Below, one piece after another: positions 27,322-37,387 of a stretch of DNA of 64,000 nt. Below the pieces are notes generated by a model, which saw nothing but the letters and a program-made list of their open reading frames with translations, was not told where the DNA came from and ran no database searches. Positions within the stretch are counted from its first letter, which is position 1. Every line of letters begins with the position of its first letter. The stretch is from positions 434,001 to 498,000 of the forward strand of contig JADKHE010000013.1 in NCBI GenBank assembly GCA_016721925.1, read 5' to 3'. This stretch comes from Candidatus Skiveiella danica (GTDB lineage Bacteria > Pseudomonadota > Gammaproteobacteria > Burkholderiales > Burkholderiaceae_C). A program made the translations under genes and the position numbers.

Positions 27322-28908
27322 TTATCGCCGCAGCGCCTGCCGCAGATCGGGTCCGGCCATCGCCCCGAGCCCCACCATGGCCAGCGCTGCCGCCAGGGCC
27401 AGGGCCAGGGCAGGCATGCCTTGCCCCGCAGACGCCGGCAAGGCGCCGGCCGCCTGCGCCAGCGCCAGCATCCCCAGCGCAGCGCCCGTCACGACCATCA
27501 GCCGTGCCGGCAGCCAGCGCCGCACCACCGGACCCAGGGCGACCAGGATGCCCAAGGCCACCCCGGCCAGCACCGCGTTGAGCGCCCCCATCAGCCGCAG
27601 CCCATCGCCGCCGGCCCAGCCCGCCGCAGCCAGCAACGCGCCCAAGGCCAGGGCATAAGCCCCCGCCGCCCAGCGCATGCGCCCCTGCGTGGCCAGCACG
27701 GTCAGCGCCACGGCGATCAGCGCCTGCGGCAGCAGCCCCCAGGCGCCCGCGGCGCCCCAGGCCGCCACGCGCGCGAGCGCATCCGGCCCCATGCGACCCC
27801 AGCCGAACAGCAGCTGGGTGAGCGCCGGCGCGCCCAGCAGCAGCCCTGCTGCTGTTGCGCAGGCCAGCGTCCAGGCAAGTGCAAAGGCATTTCGGACCGC
27901 TTGCGTGGCGTCGGCGCCGGGCTGTCCTGCCGCACCAGCGTCCCTGGCGAATGCCTGGGTGATGGCTGGAAACGCCAGCGTTGCCACCAGCTGAATCGCC
28001 AGTATCAGGGGCAGCTCGACCAGTTTCCAGGCATAGTTGAAGGTGGCCAGCGCGCCCTCCCCGCCGCTTGACGCCATGGAACGCGCCGCGAACGGCAGCG
28101 CCAGCGGCAGGCCGGCGGACAGCGCGGCCCACAGCCACACCGAGGTCGCCGGCAGATGCGCCGGGGTGGGCACCGAGCGCTGCCTTGGGTCAGCTACCAG
28201 GGGCAAACCCGGCCTTTGCATGCCGGGGGCCTCGTTCCGGATCTCGGGCATGGTTTCGTCGCGTCTGATGACCGCTGCCGCAAGCCCCGGCCGGGCGCGC
28301 TGCCGCCAAAAAAGCCAGCCGAGCCGCAACCCCATCGCCAGCAGGAAATACCCGCCCAATTGGACCAATCCCTGCGTCGAAGGGTCATTGAAAGCTATCA
28401 ATAAAAGAGCAGCCACCAGCACCCCATTGACCACCAGATTGGCGCCGTACATTCCGACGAAGTCGCGCTCATGCTGCAGGCGCGTGGCCCACAGCGCGGC
28501 CAGCAGCGCGGCTGGAAGCGCCAGCGCGCTCCAGCCCAGCGACTGGCCGGCCAGGCCGCGCAAGTCTGGCGCCAGTCCTGCCGCCAGTAGCGCCACGAGC
28601 GGCCCGCGCCCCAGCCAGATCGCCAGCCCCAGCGCGCCGCCCAGCGCCAGCAGGCCCCACGCCACCGCGCGCTGTGTCGCCCGCTGCGCGGCCCGTGGCT
28701 GCCGGGCCCAGTGCGGCAGCAGCACGTAGGCCAGCGCGCCGCTGGCCAGCAGGCCGGCCAGCCAGTCGGGCAGCGTGAGCATCAGCACCGCCACGTCGCC
28801 CAGGCCCGAGGTGCCGAATGCGGCCGCCTGCGCCGACTCGCGGGCCAGTCCCAACAGCCGGCTGGCCAGCAGCAAGGCAAGGGACAGCGCGCCAGCTTTG
28901 AGAAACAT
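27322..28908 (-). CDS. MurJ/MviN-family lipid flippase
   Basis: The 528-residue protein is rich in membrane helices throughout, consistent with about 14 spans, and begins [20 protein letters not shown], like MurJ (lipid II flippase of the MVF family). [20 protein letters not shown] matches the conserved N-terminal region. It could be the cell's MurJ or a dedicated flippase for the locus product; its position as first gene of the glycan run suggests the latter, but I cannot see whether another murJ exists. Residues 171-180 ([10 protein letters not shown]) come from a sense copy of the dispersed repeat. The ATG at 28908 was chosen over a longer start lacking family similarity. Confidence 0.85.
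   Translation of the reverse strand: MFLKAGALSLALLLASRLLGLARESAQAAAFGTSGLGDVAVLMLTLPDWLAGLLASGALAYVLLPHWARQPRAAQRATQRAVAWGLLALGGALGLAIWLGRGPLVALLAAGLAPDLRGLAGQSLGWSALALPAALLAALWATRLQHERDFVGMYGANLVVNGVLVAALLLIAFNDPSTQGLVQLGGYFLLAMGLRLGWLFWRQRARPGLAAAVIRRDETMPEIRNEAPGMQRPGLPLVADPRQRSVPTPAHLPATSVWLWAALSAGLPLALPFAARSMASSGGEGALATFNYAWKLVELPLILAIQLVATLAFPAITQAFARDAGAAGQPGADATQAVRNAFALAWTLACATAAGLLLGAPALTQLLFGWGRMGPDALARVAAWGAAGAWGLLPQALIAVALTVLATQGRMRWAAGAYALALGALLAAAGWAGGDGLRLMGALNAVLAGVALGILVALGPVVRRWLPARLMVVTGAALGMLALAQAAGALPASAGQGMPALALALAAALAMVGLGAMAGPDLRQALRR
28369..28398 (-). repeat. dispersed 30-base element, copy 5 (inside murJ-like gene, sense)
   Basis: On the minus strand: ATAGC, 7 bases, GACC, 6 bases, CGCAGGGA (one mismatch). 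It is in the sense direction of the gene and encodes [10 protein letters not shown], in the same frame as rseA (IAENGPSALG). Confidence 0.8.
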
Positions 28909-29039
28909 GGCGTCGATTATCGAGTCACGCCCGGGACCGCCGGCAAGCCAGCGACCGCAAAAAACTAAAATACGGGGTTTTGGCAAGAAATGCCTCCCGC
29001 TCGCAGTGCCTGAACGCCGCGACCAACCCACGTTTGCCC

Positions 29040-30605
29040 ATGTCTGACCCTCAAATCACGCCAGCCCCCCAGGACGAAAACCAGCTCATCGCCGAGCGCC
29101 GCGAGAAGCTCAAGGCACTGCGGGAAGCGCAGGCCCAAGGTGGGGCAGTGGCCTTCCCGAACAACTTCAAGCCCGAAGACCATGCCGCCACCCTGCTGGC
29201 CACGCACGGCGCGAAGACTGCGGAAGAACTGGCCGCCGAGGGCACGGCGCCGATCTCCGCCAAGATCGCCGGTCGCATGATGCTCAAACGCGTAATGGGC
29301 AAGGCCAGCTTCGCCACGCTGCAGGACAGCTCGGGCCGTTTCCAGATCTACGTGACGCGCGACGACATCGGCGAGGAACGCTACGCCGCCTTCAAGCACT
29401 GGGACCTTGGCGACATCGTCGGCGCCGAGGGCCACCTGTTCCGTACCCGCACTGGAGAGCTCTCGCTGCACGTCACCAGCTTGCGCCTGCTGACCAAGAG
29501 CCTGCGCCCCATGCCCGACAAGTTCCATGGCATCGCCGACCAGGAGGTCAAATACCGTCAGCGCTATGTGGACCTGATGACCGATGAGGCAGCCCGCAAA
29601 CGCTTTGCCGCGCGCAGCCGGGCTGTCAGCGGCATCCGGGAGTTCATGGTGACGAACGATTTCCTGGAGGTCGAGACGCCGATGCTGCACCCGATCCCGG
29701 GTGGCGCCAACGCCAAGCCGTTCAAGACGCACCATAACGCGCTCGATCAGGAGATGTTCCTGCGCATCGCGCCGGAGCTGTACCTCAAGCGCCTGCTGGT
29801 GGGCGGTTTCGAGCGGGTGTTCGAGATCAACCGCAGCTTCCGCAACGAAGGCATCTCGGTGCGCCACAACCCCGAGTTCACCATGATGGAGTTCTACGCG
29901 GCCTACTGGAACTACCTGGACCTGATGGACTTCACCGAGGCCCTGATCCGCGATGCGGCCGTGAAGGCGGTCGGCACGCTGCTATTGACCTACCAGGGCC
30001 GCGAGGTGGATCTTTCCCAACCCTTCGTGCGCATGACCATCCGCGAGGCGATTTTCCAGCACACGGAAGCCGGCGCCCATGTGGACGACGCCACCTGGCT
30101 GATGAGTGCGCTGAAGAAGCTCGGCATGACCGAGGCCAAGGACAAGCTGTCCACGCGCAGCCTGGCCAGCCTGCAGGTGCTGTACTTTGAAGAAACGGTG
30201 GAAGACAAGCTCTGGCAGCCCACGTTCATCATGGAACACCCGACCGAGATTTCACCGCTGGCGCGCGCCAACGACGCCCGCCCGGAGGTCACCGAGCGCT
30301 TCGAGCTCTACATCACCGGCCGCGAATTCGGCAACGGCTTCAGCGAGTTGAACGACGCCGAAGACCAGGCCGCACGCTTCATGGCCCAGGTGGCCGCCAA
30401 GGACAGCGGCGACGACGAAGCCATGTTCTATGACCACGATTTCGTGCGGGCGCTGGAATACGGCATGCCGCCCGCCGGCGGCTGCGGCATCGGCATCGAC
30501 CGCCTGATGATGCTGCTGACGGACAGCGCCAGCATCCGCGACGTGATCCTCTTCCCGGCGCTGCGCAACGAAGCACCTGCCGCCGAGCGCAAACGCGAAG
30601 CCTGA
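29040..30605 (+). CDS. lysS: lysyl-tRNA synthetase, class II
   Basis: LysS charges tRNA-Lys with lysine. The ATG at 29040 gives 521 residues ([20 protein letters not shown]). An N-terminal OB-fold anticodon-binding domain includes [19 protein letters not shown]. The class II core has motif 2 near [20 protein letters not shown] followed by [11 protein letters not shown], and motif 3 in [17 protein letters not shown]. An upstream in-frame extension to 28980 shows no family match. TAAAAT at 28966-28971 may be its -10 box, without a clear -35. It is divergent from the murJ-like gene. Confidence 0.97.
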   Translation: MSDPQITPAPQDENQLIAERREKLKALREAQAQGGAVAFPNNFKPEDHAATLLATHGAKTAEELAAEGTAPISAKIAGRMMLKRVMGKASFATLQDSSGRFQIYVTRDDIGEERYAAFKHWDLGDIVGAEGHLFRTRTGELSLHVTSLRLLTKSLRPMPDKFHGIADQEVKYRQRYVDLMTDEAARKRFAARSRAVSGIREFMVTNDFLEVETPMLHPIPGGANAKPFKTHHNALDQEMFLRIAPELYLKRLLVGGFERVFEINRSFRNEGISVRHNPEFTMMEFYAAYWNYLDLMDFTEALIRDAAVKAVGTLLLTYQGREVDLSQPFVRMTIREAIFQHTEAGAHVDDATWLMSALKKLGMTEAKDKLSTRSLASLQVLYFEETVEDKLWQPTFIMEHPTEISPLARANDARPEVTERFELYITGREFGNGFSELNDAEDQAARFMAQVAAKDSGDDEAMFYDHDFVRALEYGMPPAGGCGIGIDRLMMLLTDSASIRDVILFPALRNEAPAAERKREA

Positions 30606-30696
30606 CCGGCGGCACCCATCGCACTGGGCCTGGCGGAGGGTCCATTTACAGATTCAGTGTCGCCAACAAGGCGTCACCATTTGCGGCCAACGACCC

Positions 30697-31035
30697 TCAG
30701 TGCGGCGGGATGTCGCGCGGCGTTACATCCTCGACATCGGCCGATGCCGGCCTCGCACCCCGTGCAGTCGGCGCGCCCGATGGGCCTGGTGTACCTGGGG
30801 GTTTCGTACGGTTCGTCCAGCGTTCTGAACTCGCCCGTGAAGCGTCTCGGTAGCGTTGCCAGACCATCACCGGGGCCGGCTTGCGCCCGGTCAGCAGCGA
30901 GCGCAGCAACATGAAGAACACGGCGATCAGGCCGGCCGCCAGCAGGCTCAGGGCAAACGCAAGGGCAAAAAGCCCGAACACCAGGCGCAGCACCCACGAG
31001 ACAAGCTGGTTGGCCATATCAGAAATCAGGGACAT
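30697..31035 (-). CDS. small membrane protein of unknown function
   Basis: I do not recognise a named family. The ATG at 31035 gives 112 residues: MSLISDMANQLVSWVLRLVF, then a long hydrophobic region (about residues 15-48) likely forming two helices, and a basic, Pro/Arg/Ser-rich tail (TNRTKPPGTPGPSGAPTARG). It reads in the same direction as nagZ and lies 65 bases after it. A longer start at 31143 is possible but adds low-complexity sequence. The composition and position suggest a real, poorly conserved gene. Confidence 0.6.
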   Translation of the reverse strand: MSLISDMANQLVSWVLRLVFGLFALAFALSLLAAGLIAVFFMLLRSLLTGRKPAPVMVWQRYRDASRASSERWTNRTKPPGTPGPSGAPTARGARPASADVEDVTPRDIPPH

Positions 31036-31100
31036 GAGGCCGGAGCCGGCAAGGCTCCAAGAGTTCGGCAAAACGGGAGATGGGGCTGGTACAGCGCCTT

Positions 31101-32183
31101 TCAAGGCAGCAGCTCCAGCGCATGGATGTATTCGGGCGAGCACATCAGGTCATCCCACGGCAGCGCCGGCGAGTGCGGCAGCAGAGCCAGACGCCGCATC
31201 TCGCTGGCCTCGCGGGGCTGCCAGCGCGCCTTGAGCTTGGCTTCGGCCAAGCCATCGAGCAAGGCATCGACCGCGACGCCGCCGTCCAGGCTCTGGTTGC
31301 ACAGCAGCACCAGATCACACCCAGCTTCCAGAGCCGCCACCGCCGCTTCGGTGTATGTGACCTCGCGGCCGTCGATCTGACGAGCGCCCGCCATCGAGAG
31401 GTCGTCGCTGAAGATCGCGCCTCCGAAGCCGAGCTGGTGGCGCAGGATGTCGTTCAGCCAGCGACTGGAAAACCCGGCCGGCCGTGCGTCCACCTTCGGA
31501 TAGATCACATGGGCCGGCATGACGCTGTCCAGCGTGGTGTTGAGCCACCCGTAAGGCGCGGCGTCATCGGCCAGGATGGCCTTGAGGCTGCGCCGGTCCA
31601 CCGGGATGTCGGTGTGCGAGTCGGCCCGGACAAAGCCATGACCGGGAAAGTGCTTGCCGCAGTTGGACATGCCGGCGCGCAGCAGGCCATGCATCAGGCT
31701 CTTGGCCAGCAGGCTGACCACGCGCGAGTCGCGGGCGAAGGCGCGGTCTCCAATGACCGCACTGTCGCCATGGTCCAAGTCCAGGACCGGTGTAAAGCTG
31801 AGGTCCACACCACAGGCGCGCAATTCGGCCGCTAGCACGTAGCCGGCGGCACTGGCGGCGTTGGTGGCGCGCATCGCGCCGCTTCCGGGCCCGCCCTTAC
31901 CGTCATGCATCCAGAGCTCGCCCAGAGCGCGCATCGGCGGCAGGTGGGTGAAACCGTCGGTGCGAAAGCGTTGCACGCGCCCGCCTTCGTGATCCACGCA
32001 GATCAGCAGGTCGCCCCGCACGCGTTTGATCTCGGCGCACAGGGCGTCGAGTTGGGCGCGGCTCTCCCAGTTGCGAGCAAACAGGATGATCCCGCCGGTG
32101 AGCGGGTGCCCGAGGCGCTGGCGGTCCGCAGCAGTCAGCCGGGTGCCGGCAATATCGAGGATGACGGGGGCAGCGTGCATCAT
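31101..32183 (-). CDS. nagZ: beta-N-acetylhexosaminidase, peptidoglycan recycling
   Basis: NagZ, a family 3 glycoside hydrolase, removes GlcNAc from anhydro-muropeptides in the cytoplasm during wall recycling. The 360-residue protein shows [20 protein letters not shown], the NagZ signature [20 protein letters not shown] with the catalytic histidine, and [13 protein letters not shown] with the nucleophile aspartate. Two adjacent ATGs (32183, 32180) are possible starts. It follows acpS; one dispersed-repeat copy lies in the gap between them. Confidence 0.95.
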   Translation of the reverse strand: MMHAAPVILDIAGTRLTAADRQRLGHPLTGGIILFARNWESRAQLDALCAEIKRVRGDLLICVDHEGGRVQRFRTDGFTHLPPMRALGELWMHDGKGGPGSGAMRATNAASAAGYVLAAELRACGVDLSFTPVLDLDHGDSAVIGDRAFARDSRVVSLLAKSLMHGLLRAGMSNCGKHFPGHGFVRADSHTDIPVDRRSLKAILADDAAPYGWLNTTLDSVMPAHVIYPKVDARPAGFSSRWLNDILRHQLGFGGAIFSDDLSMAGARQIDGREVTYTEAAVAALEAGCDLVLLCNQSLDGGVAVDALLDGLAEAKLKARWQPREASEMRRLALLPHSPALPWDDLMCSPEYIHALELLP

Positions 32184-32221
32184 GAAGGCTCCGGAATATA
32201 GGTACGAACAGTCATCAATTG

Positions 32222-32251
32222 ATAGCAAACAGTGACCAATCGACGCTGGGA
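32222..32251 (+). repeat. dispersed 30-base element, copy 6 (nagZ-acpS gap)
   Basis: All fixed bases match: ATAGC, 7 bases, GACC, 6 bases, CGCTGGGA. It lies in the 84-base gap between acpS and nagZ, antisense to both. Confidence 0.85.
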
Positions 32252-32267
32252 TGGTGCAGATATTTCT

Positions 32268-32660
32268 TCAAATCGTCTCCACGACGCAGAAACTGGCGGC
32301 GTAGTCGGTCTCGTCGGTCACGCTGACGTGCGCGGTGAGGCTCCTCGCCTCAAACCAGTCCTTCAGGCCCCCATGCAGCACAAGGGTTGGCTTTCCACTG
32401 GGCAGCTTCCCGACTTCGCACAGGCGCCAGCTCATGGGCATGCGCATGCCCAGACCGATCGCCTTGCTGAAGGCCTCTTTCGCAGAAAACCGCGTGGCCA
32501 GGAAGCGCACGCCCCGTTCGGGCCAGCGCGCGCTGCGGGCGCGCCACTGGACCAACTCCGCATCACTCAGGATCTTGTGGGCAAAGCGCTCGCCATGGCG
32601 ATCCAGACTGGCGCGGATGCGGCGCACGTCGCAGATGTCGGTGCCGATGCCGTAGATCAT
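32268..32660 (-). CDS. acpS: holo-[acyl-carrier-protein] synthase
   Basis: AcpS attaches 4'-phosphopantetheine from CoA to a serine of acyl carrier protein. The ATG at 32660 gives 130 residues starting [20 protein letters not shown] with the Mg-binding aspartate, and the second signature [17 protein letters not shown] with glutamate. Length and motifs are those of bacterial AcpS. It follows pdxJ by 10 bases in an operon with recO and nagZ. An upstream start at 32696 would overlap pdxJ and is rejected. Confidence 0.96.
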   Translation of the reverse strand: MIYGIGTDICDVRRIRASLDRHGERFAHKILSDAELVQWRARSARWPERGVRFLATRFSAKEAFSKAIGLGMRMPMSWRLCEVGKLPSGKPTLVLHGGLKDWFEARSLTAHVSVTDETDYAASFCVVETI

Positions 32661-32670
32661 GTGTGAGCGT

Positions 32671-33423
32671 TCAAGGGGCGCGCACCCGCGCGGCATCGGT
32701 GCAGGCGAGGTAGCCCTTGACAGTCTCGGTGTAGCCCAGCTCCAGCGCGTCGCCGATCAGCGCGTGACCGATCGACACCTCGGCCACGTCCGGCACGGCG
32801 CGCAGGAAATCGGTGAGGTTGTCACGGCTCAGGTCGTGCCCGGCATTGACGCCCAGGCCGGCATCCCGCGCGGCACGCGCCGCCGCCGCGTACCGGCGCA
32901 ACTGCTCATCCTGCCCCGGCTGGCCCCAGGCGGCGGCATAGGGCTCGGTGTAGAGCTCCACCCGGTCGGCGCCCACCGTCCGGGCCAACGCCATTTGCGC
33001 AGGCAGCGGGTCCATGAACAGGCTGACCCGCACCCCCAGCGCGCGGCACTCGGCAATCAACGGTCGCAGGCGGTCGGCATCGGCCGGGAAACTCCAGCCA
33101 TGGTCGCTGGTGAACTGGCCCTCGCTGTCGGGCACAAAGGTGGCCTGGTGCGGGCGGACCTGGCGCACGAAGTCCATCAGGTTGTGAAAGGGATTGCCTT
33201 CGATGTTGTATTCGCGGTCGGGCCAGCCTTTCAGCAACTCGGCAAGGTCGAACACGTCCTGCGCGCGGATGTGGCGCTCGTCCGGGCGCGGGTGCACGGT
33301 GATGCCGTGCGCACCGGCCTGCAGGCACAGGGTGGCGGCACGGGTCAGGCTGGGAATGCCCAGGTGGCGCGTGTTGCGCACCAGGGCGACTTTGTTCAGG
33401 TTGACCGACAGGGCTGTTTTCAT
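32671..33423 (-). CDS. pdxJ: pyridoxine 5'-phosphate synthase
   Basis: PdxJ condenses 1-deoxyxylulose 5-phosphate with 3-amino-2-oxopropyl phosphate in vitamin B6 synthesis. The ATG at 33423 gives 250 residues. [20 protein letters not shown] starts the barrel, followed by [20 protein letters not shown] with the catalytic histidine/arginine. [12 protein letters not shown] and [14 protein letters not shown] are conserved. It lies 35 bases after recO and 10 bases before acpS, the common recO-pdxJ-acpS order. Confidence 0.96.
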   Translation of the reverse strand: MKTALSVNLNKVALVRNTRHLGIPSLTRAATLCLQAGAHGITVHPRPDERHIRAQDVFDLAELLKGWPDREYNIEGNPFHNLMDFVRQVRPHQATFVPDSEGQFTSDHGWSFPADADRLRPLIAECRALGVRVSLFMDPLPAQMALARTVGADRVELYTEPYAAAWGQPGQDEQLRRYAAAARAARDAGLGVNAGHDLSRDNLTDFLRAVPDVAEVSIGHALIGDALELGYTETVKGYLACTDAARVRAP

Positions 33424-33458
33424 GGTGGGCAAGCGGGCGGGGTTGCAGCGCCGCACAT

Positions 33459-34238
33459 TTACAGATTCTGGAGATCCATCATCATCTGGCGCGTGCGCAG
33501 CGTCGTGACCCCGCAATGGTAGTTCAGCAGCGCGCGCAATTGCGGGCGCAACTCCGACATGAGCGGCCCGCTGGCGCGCAGTACGGACAGGAAAGCGGCG
33601 CCCTCGCCGAGCGCGGCCTGCAGGCTTTCCCATTCGGCGCCGCGCAGGCTGGCGCGGTCGTCGTCATGGAATGCGCGCAGCCCCCCCTCGGGCACCAGGC
33701 AGTAGCGGCCTTCGGGCGCCAGGGGCTCCAGCGTGAGTGTCTGGGCATTGAGCAGTGGCAGCAATCCGATCTCCCGCAACAGCAATAGTTCGAACGCGCG
33801 CAGAGCCACATGCAGGACTTCGCCCTGCAACGCAGGACCAATGCCAGTGGGGCTGCCGTGCCCGGCCAGCACCTGCACCACCGACGCATAGGCATCGAAC
33901 AGACCAGGGTGGGGGTCATCTCGCGCCAGCAAGCGCAAGAGAAGTTCGTTGAGGTAGTAGCCTGACAGCAGGGCGTCACCCGTGGGCATGACATGCCCGC
34001 CCACCCACTCCGCACCCTTGAGCGTGCGGATCTCGCCATCGCCGCCAAAGCTCAGGTGCAGCGGCTGCAGCGGCAGCAGCACCGGGCGAAAGCTGGAGCT
34101 CGGCCGCTTCGCTCCCTTGGCCACCAGGGCAATGCGCCCATGGTGGCGGGTGAAGACCTCCAGAATCAGGCTGGACTCGCTCCAGTCGTAGCGGTGCAGG
34201 ACGTAGGCCGGCTCTTCGGTGACGCGCTTGGCGGCCAC
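33459..34238 (-). CDS. recO: DNA repair protein RecO
   Basis: RecO loads RecA onto SSB-coated DNA with RecR. The 259-residue protein has an N-terminal OB fold ([20 protein letters not shown], then [17 protein letters not shown]) and an alpha-helical C-terminal domain, as in the family. It begins at GTG 34238. The zinc-binding cysteines of some RecO proteins are not seen, which is common in proteobacteria. It follows era by 118 bases, a gap filled by a repeat sequence, and pdxJ is downstream. Confidence 0.94.
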   Translation of the reverse strand: MAAKRVTEEPAYVLHRYDWSESSLILEVFTRHHGRIALVAKGAKRPSSSFRPVLLPLQPLHLSFGGDGEIRTLKGAEWVGGHVMPTGDALLSGYYLNELLLRLLARDDPHPGLFDAYASVVQVLAGHGSPTGIGPALQGEVLHVALRAFELLLLREIGLLPLLNAQTLTLEPLAPEGRYCLVPEGGLRAFHDDDRASLRGAEWESLQAALGEGAAFLSVLRASGPLMSELRPQLRALLNYHCGVTTLRTRQMMMDLQNL

Positions 34239-34356
34239 GGCTCAGCGAGACATGACAAACATGCGGGCAGCCAGTAGCCGCACCGGGCCGCCCCAACCAA
34301 GGCCAGCCCCCTCGGGGGGCAGCGCAGTACACGAAGTGACAAGCGTGGGGGCAACT
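34239..34356 (-). repeat. longer intergenic repeat, copy B (era-recO gap)
   Basis: The gap contains GGGCCGCCCC, AACCAAGGCCAG, CCCCCTCGGGGGGCAGCGCA, GTACACGAAGTGACAAGCG and TGGGGGC, in that order (34286-34352). The CCCCC-TC-GGGGG core is a near-perfect hairpin, and the GCGTGGGGGC end can pair with GCCCCCTC. It aligns in pieces with copy A at 25855-25915. Similar GC-rich intergenic elements are, to my recollection, common in comamonad genomes; I could not verify that here. Confidence 0.6.
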
Positions 34357-35352
34357 TTACTCATAGCCAAACGACCGGACGCGGGCCTCGTCATCGGCCC
34401 AGCCCGACCGGACCTTCACCCACAATTCGAGAAACACCTTGCAATCCATCAGGCGCTCCAGTTCCTGGCGCGCTTCGGTGCCGATGCGCTTAAGCCGCTC
34501 GCCTTTCTCGCCGATCACCATCGCCTTATGGCCGTCTCGCTCCACGACGATGGTGGCGGCAATGCGTGCGAGCCGGCTCTTGTTGCGGCCAAACTCGTCC
34601 TCGAACTTGTCGATCACGACCGTGGAGGTATAGGGCAGTTCGTCGCCAGTGAAGCGAAACAGCTTCTCGCGAACGATCTCGCTGGCCAGGAAGCGCTCGC
34701 TGCGGTCGGTGAGCTCGTCCTCGCCATAGGCCCACGGCTGCTCGGGCAGGTATTTTTCGCAGATTCCGAACAGGCGCTCGATGTCTTTGGCGTTCTTGGC
34801 CGACATGGGCACAAACTCTGCAAACGTGTGACGTTGCTGCATGGACAGCAACCACGGCGCGATCTCGGCGCGGCGATGCACCGTGTCGAGCTTGTTGGCA
34901 ATCAGCAGCGCCGGCACGCCGGACTTGAGCAAGGCCAGCACGCGTGCATCGGCCGGCGTGAAGCTGCCCGCCTCCACCACGAACAGCACCAGATCCACAT
35001 CACCCACCGCGCCCTGAACCGTCTTGTTCAGCGACTTGTTCAGCGCGGTGTTGTGCAGCGTCTGAAAGCCCGGTGTGTCAACAAACACGAACTGTGTGGC
35101 GCCCCGGGTGGCAATGCCGGTGATCCGATGTCGCGTAGTCTGCGCCTTGCGCGAGGTGATGCTGATCTTCTGTCCGACCAGGGCATTCATCAGCGTCGAC
35201 TTGCCGACGTTGGGCTTGCCGACAATGGCAATCAGGCCGCAGCGTCTGCCCTCGGGAGACGCGCTTTCGCCCCCATCGCCATTTTTCGGACCTTTTTCGG
35301 CGTTTCCCAGCATCAAAAGGTCATCGGTTGCTTGCTTTTTTGTAGCATTCAT
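34357..35352 (-). CDS. era: GTPase Era
   Basis: Era is an essential GTPase that binds 16S rRNA and assists 30S maturation. The 331-residue protein has G1 at [21 protein letters not shown]3 at DTPGFQ and G4 NKLD, then a C-terminal KH domain with [13 protein letters not shown]. Era usually begins close to the G1 motif, but here about 40 residues precede it. Residues 7-16 ([10 protein letters not shown]) come from a sense copy of the dispersed repeat. The ATG at 35352 overlaps the rnc stop by 4 bases. Confidence 0.96.
   Translation of the reverse strand: MNATKKQATDDLLMLGNAEKGPKNGDGGESASPEGRRCGLIAIVGKPNVGKSTLMNALVGQKISITSRKAQTTRHRITGIATRGATQFVFVDTPGFQTLHNTALNKSLNKTVQGAVGDVDLVLFVVEAGSFTPADARVLALLKSGVPALLIANKLDTVHRRAEIAPWLLSMQQRHTFAEFVPMSAKNAKDIERLFGICEKYLPEQPWAYGEDELTDRSERFLASEIVREKLFRFTGDELPYTSTVVIDKFEDEFGRNKSRLARIAATIVVERDGHKAMVIGEKGERLKRIGTEARQELERLMDCKVFLELWVKVRSGWADDEARVRSFGYE
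35305..35334 (-). repeat. dispersed 30-base element, copy 7 (N-terminal codons of era, sense)
   Basis: On the minus strand: CAAGC, 7 bases, GACC, 6 bases, TGCTGGGA. Two changes fall in the first block and one in the last, but spacing is exact. It supplies era codons 7-16, in the shared sense frame. Confidence 0.65.
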
Positions 35353-36041
35353 CTTGGGTTCCGGGTCTTCAGGATCTCCAGCACGGCGGCAGCAGCAGCC
35401 TGCTCGCCCGCCCGCCGGGAACCCCCGATGCCGCGCTCGGACAACCCCAGCTCGGCAATCTCGCATTCCACATCGAAGGTCTGCTGGTGGGCGGCCCCCT
35501 GCGTCTCCACCACCCGGTACGCGGGCAGCCGCATCTTGCGCGCCTGCAGCCACTCCTGCAAGCCGGTCTTCGGATCCTTCGCAGCCGCCTGCATGGTGGC
35601 CTTGATCTCCACACCGTCGAACAGCCGTCGCACCAGGGCCTGCGCCACACCATAGCCGGCATCGAGGTAGACCGCGCCGAGCACGGCTTCCAGCGCGTCG
35701 GCCAGGATGGACGGGCGCCGTTGCCCGCCCGAGCGCATTTCGCCCTCGCCCAGGCGCAGTGCCTCGGCCAGCCCGAGACTCAGCGCCAGGCCATGAAGCG
35801 TGTCCTGCTTGACGAGATTGGCTCGCACCCGTGACAGATCGCCTTCAGGCAGAGTGCTCAGGCCTTCGTAGAGCAGGTGGGCAACGGCCAAGTTGAGCAC
35901 CGAATCGCCCAGGAACTCCAGGCGCTCGTTGTGATCGGCCGAGAAACTGCGATGGGTGAGCGCCTGGACGAGCAACTGCGGGTCGGAAAACTCGTGCTGC
36001 AACCGCTCCTGCAGTGCCAGCAAGACCGGAGGCAGGCTCAC
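35349..36041 (-). CDS. rnc: ribonuclease III
   Basis: RNase III cleaves double-stranded RNA in rRNA and mRNA maturation. The 230-residue protein starts from GTG ([20 protein letters not shown]). Its catalytic signature is [20 protein letters not shown], and [18 protein letters not shown] carries the second set of metal ligands. The C-terminal double-stranded RNA-binding domain starts near [20 protein letters not shown]. It is coupled to era by a 4-base overlap and to the DUF4845 gene upstream (GTGA). Confidence 0.97.
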   Translation of the reverse strand: MSLPPVLLALQERLQHEFSDPQLLVQALTHRSFSADHNERLEFLGDSVLNLAVAHLLYEGLSTLPEGDLSRVRANLVKQDTLHGLALSLGLAEALRLGEGEMRSGGQRRPSILADALEAVLGAVYLDAGYGVAQALVRRLFDGVEIKATMQAAAKDPKTGLQEWLQARKMRLPAYRVVETQGAAHQQTFDVECEIAELGLSERGIGGSRRAGEQAAAAAVLEILKTRNPR

Positions 36042-36397
36042 CGCGAACGTCCGCGGTACTTCAGCACCAGATAACCCGGTCCCACCAGGTGGATTTCCTT
36101 GTCGTAAGCGAAGGAAACGACGACCTTGTCATTCTCCTTGGTGACCTCCAGTTCTTTCGGCTTGATGGACGTGATGTCATCGATCGCAGCCGCCTTCTCG
36201 AAGATCAGGCGCACCTCAGGCACGGTAGAGCCGGCACTGGCCTTGTTCACCGCTTTGACCACCGCCTGGTACTCGACCACGGTGGGAAAAATCTGGGCAC
36301 CCACCACCATCACGCAAGCGACGATGGTGCCCACAAAAAGCAGCCCCAAAAAGGAAATGCCCCGCTGCCCTGAACGTGTACGAAATGCCTGCGCCAT
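36038..36397 (-). CDS. DUF4845-family membrane protein
   Basis: The 119-residue protein has one N-terminal membrane helix (ISFLGLLFVGTIVACVMVVG, about residues 14-33) with a short periplasmic domain, TVVEYQAVVKAVNKASAGST and following. It fits the DUF4845 family, which is regularly found between lepB and rnc in betaproteobacteria. Function is unknown; pilin-like N-termini have been noted for such proteins, but this is only resemblance. It ends in an overlap with the rnc start. Confidence 0.85.
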   Translation of the reverse strand: MAQAFRTRSGQRGISFLGLLFVGTIVACVMVVGAQIFPTVVEYQAVVKAVNKASAGSTVPEVRLIFEKAAAIDDITSIKPKELEVTKENDKVVVSFAYDKEIHLVGPGYLVLKYRGRSR

Positions 36398-36421
36398 ATC
36401 ACCCTCTCCCCGTCAAGCGAG

Positions 36422-37387
36422 TCAATTGAACGAGCCAATGCGCTTCAGGTTGCCGAAGTTCATCCAGACAAAGAACGCCTTGCCAACGATGTTGCGGTCC
36501 GGCACGAAACCCCAGTACCGCGAATCCAGCGAATTGTCGCGGTTGTCGCCCATCATGAAATAGTGCCCCTGGGGGACCTTGCACACCACACCTTCGACAC
36601 TGTAACGGCAGTTCTGCCTAAAAGGGAAGTCGTCGGCGCCTGCAATCATCGCCGGACGGGCAGGATCATTCAGCAAGCGGTGCGGCTTGTCGGACAAGGC
36701 TTCTTCGAACTGCGGAAAATAGCGCATGGCGTCTTCATCGAAGTACTCCGGCAACGCGGTCGTGGGTACCGGCTTGCCATTGATCGTGAGCCGCTTGTTG
36801 AGGTAGGCCACCTCGTCGCCCGGCACGCCAACGACGCGTTTGATGTAGTCCAGGCTGGGCTTGGGCGGATAGCGGAACACCATCACGTCGCCCCGCTGGG
36901 GCGGGTTGCCGTCGGTGATCTTCTGGTTGATCACGGGAAGCCGAACGCCATAGGTGAACTTGTTGACCAGGATCAGGTCACCCACCAGCAACGTCGGAAT
37001 CATGGAGCCGGACGGAATCTTGAACGGCTCGAACAGGAACGAACGCAGCAGGAACACCACCAGGATGACCGGAAACAATCCGGCCGTCCAGTCCAGCCAC
37101 CAAGGCTGCATGATCAGGCGGTGCTTGGCTTCGGCAATATCGCCATCAACCTGCGCAATGCCCATCTTGTTGAGGTCCGCGCGGCGTTGCACGGCCTGCT
37201 CCTCCAGCGCCTGCGCCGCCTTGAGTCGTTGCGGCAGGAAATAGAAGCGCTCGGCCAGCCAATACAGGCCGGTGACCACCGTGGCCAGGAACAGCAGGAG
37301 CGCGAAATTGCCTTCCAGCATGCCGAAATACCAGGCCCCGGCATAGCCGGCAAAGGCGGCAAGGATCAGCGCGGTGAGATATTGCAT
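36422..37387 (-). CDS. lepB: signal peptidase I
   Basis: LepB removes signal peptides from exported proteins at the periplasmic face. The 321-residue protein has two N-terminal membrane helices (ALILAAFAGYAGAWYFGMLE and FALLLFLATVVTGLYWLAE), a third near WTAGLFPVILVVFLLRSF, and the catalytic serine in IPSGSMIPTLLVGD. The lysine is in YIKRVVGVPGDEVAY, and GDNRDNSLDSRYWGFV is the conserved box near the end. The ATG at 37387 overlaps the lepA stop by one base. Confidence 0.96.
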   Translation of the reverse strand: MQYLTALILAAFAGYAGAWYFGMLEGNFALLLFLATVVTGLYWLAERFYFLPQRLKAAQALEEQAVQRRADLNKMGIAQVDGDIAEAKHRLIMQPWWLDWTAGLFPVILVVFLLRSFLFEPFKIPSGSMIPTLLVGDLILVNKFTYGVRLPVINQKITDGNPPQRGDVMVFRYPPKPSLDYIKRVVGVPGDEVAYLNKRLTINGKPVPTTALPEYFDEDAMRYFPQFEEALSDKPHRLLNDPARPAMIAGADDFPFRQNCRYSVEGVVCKVPQGHYFMMGDNRDNSLDSRYWGFVPDRNIVGKAFFVWMNFGNLKRIGSFN

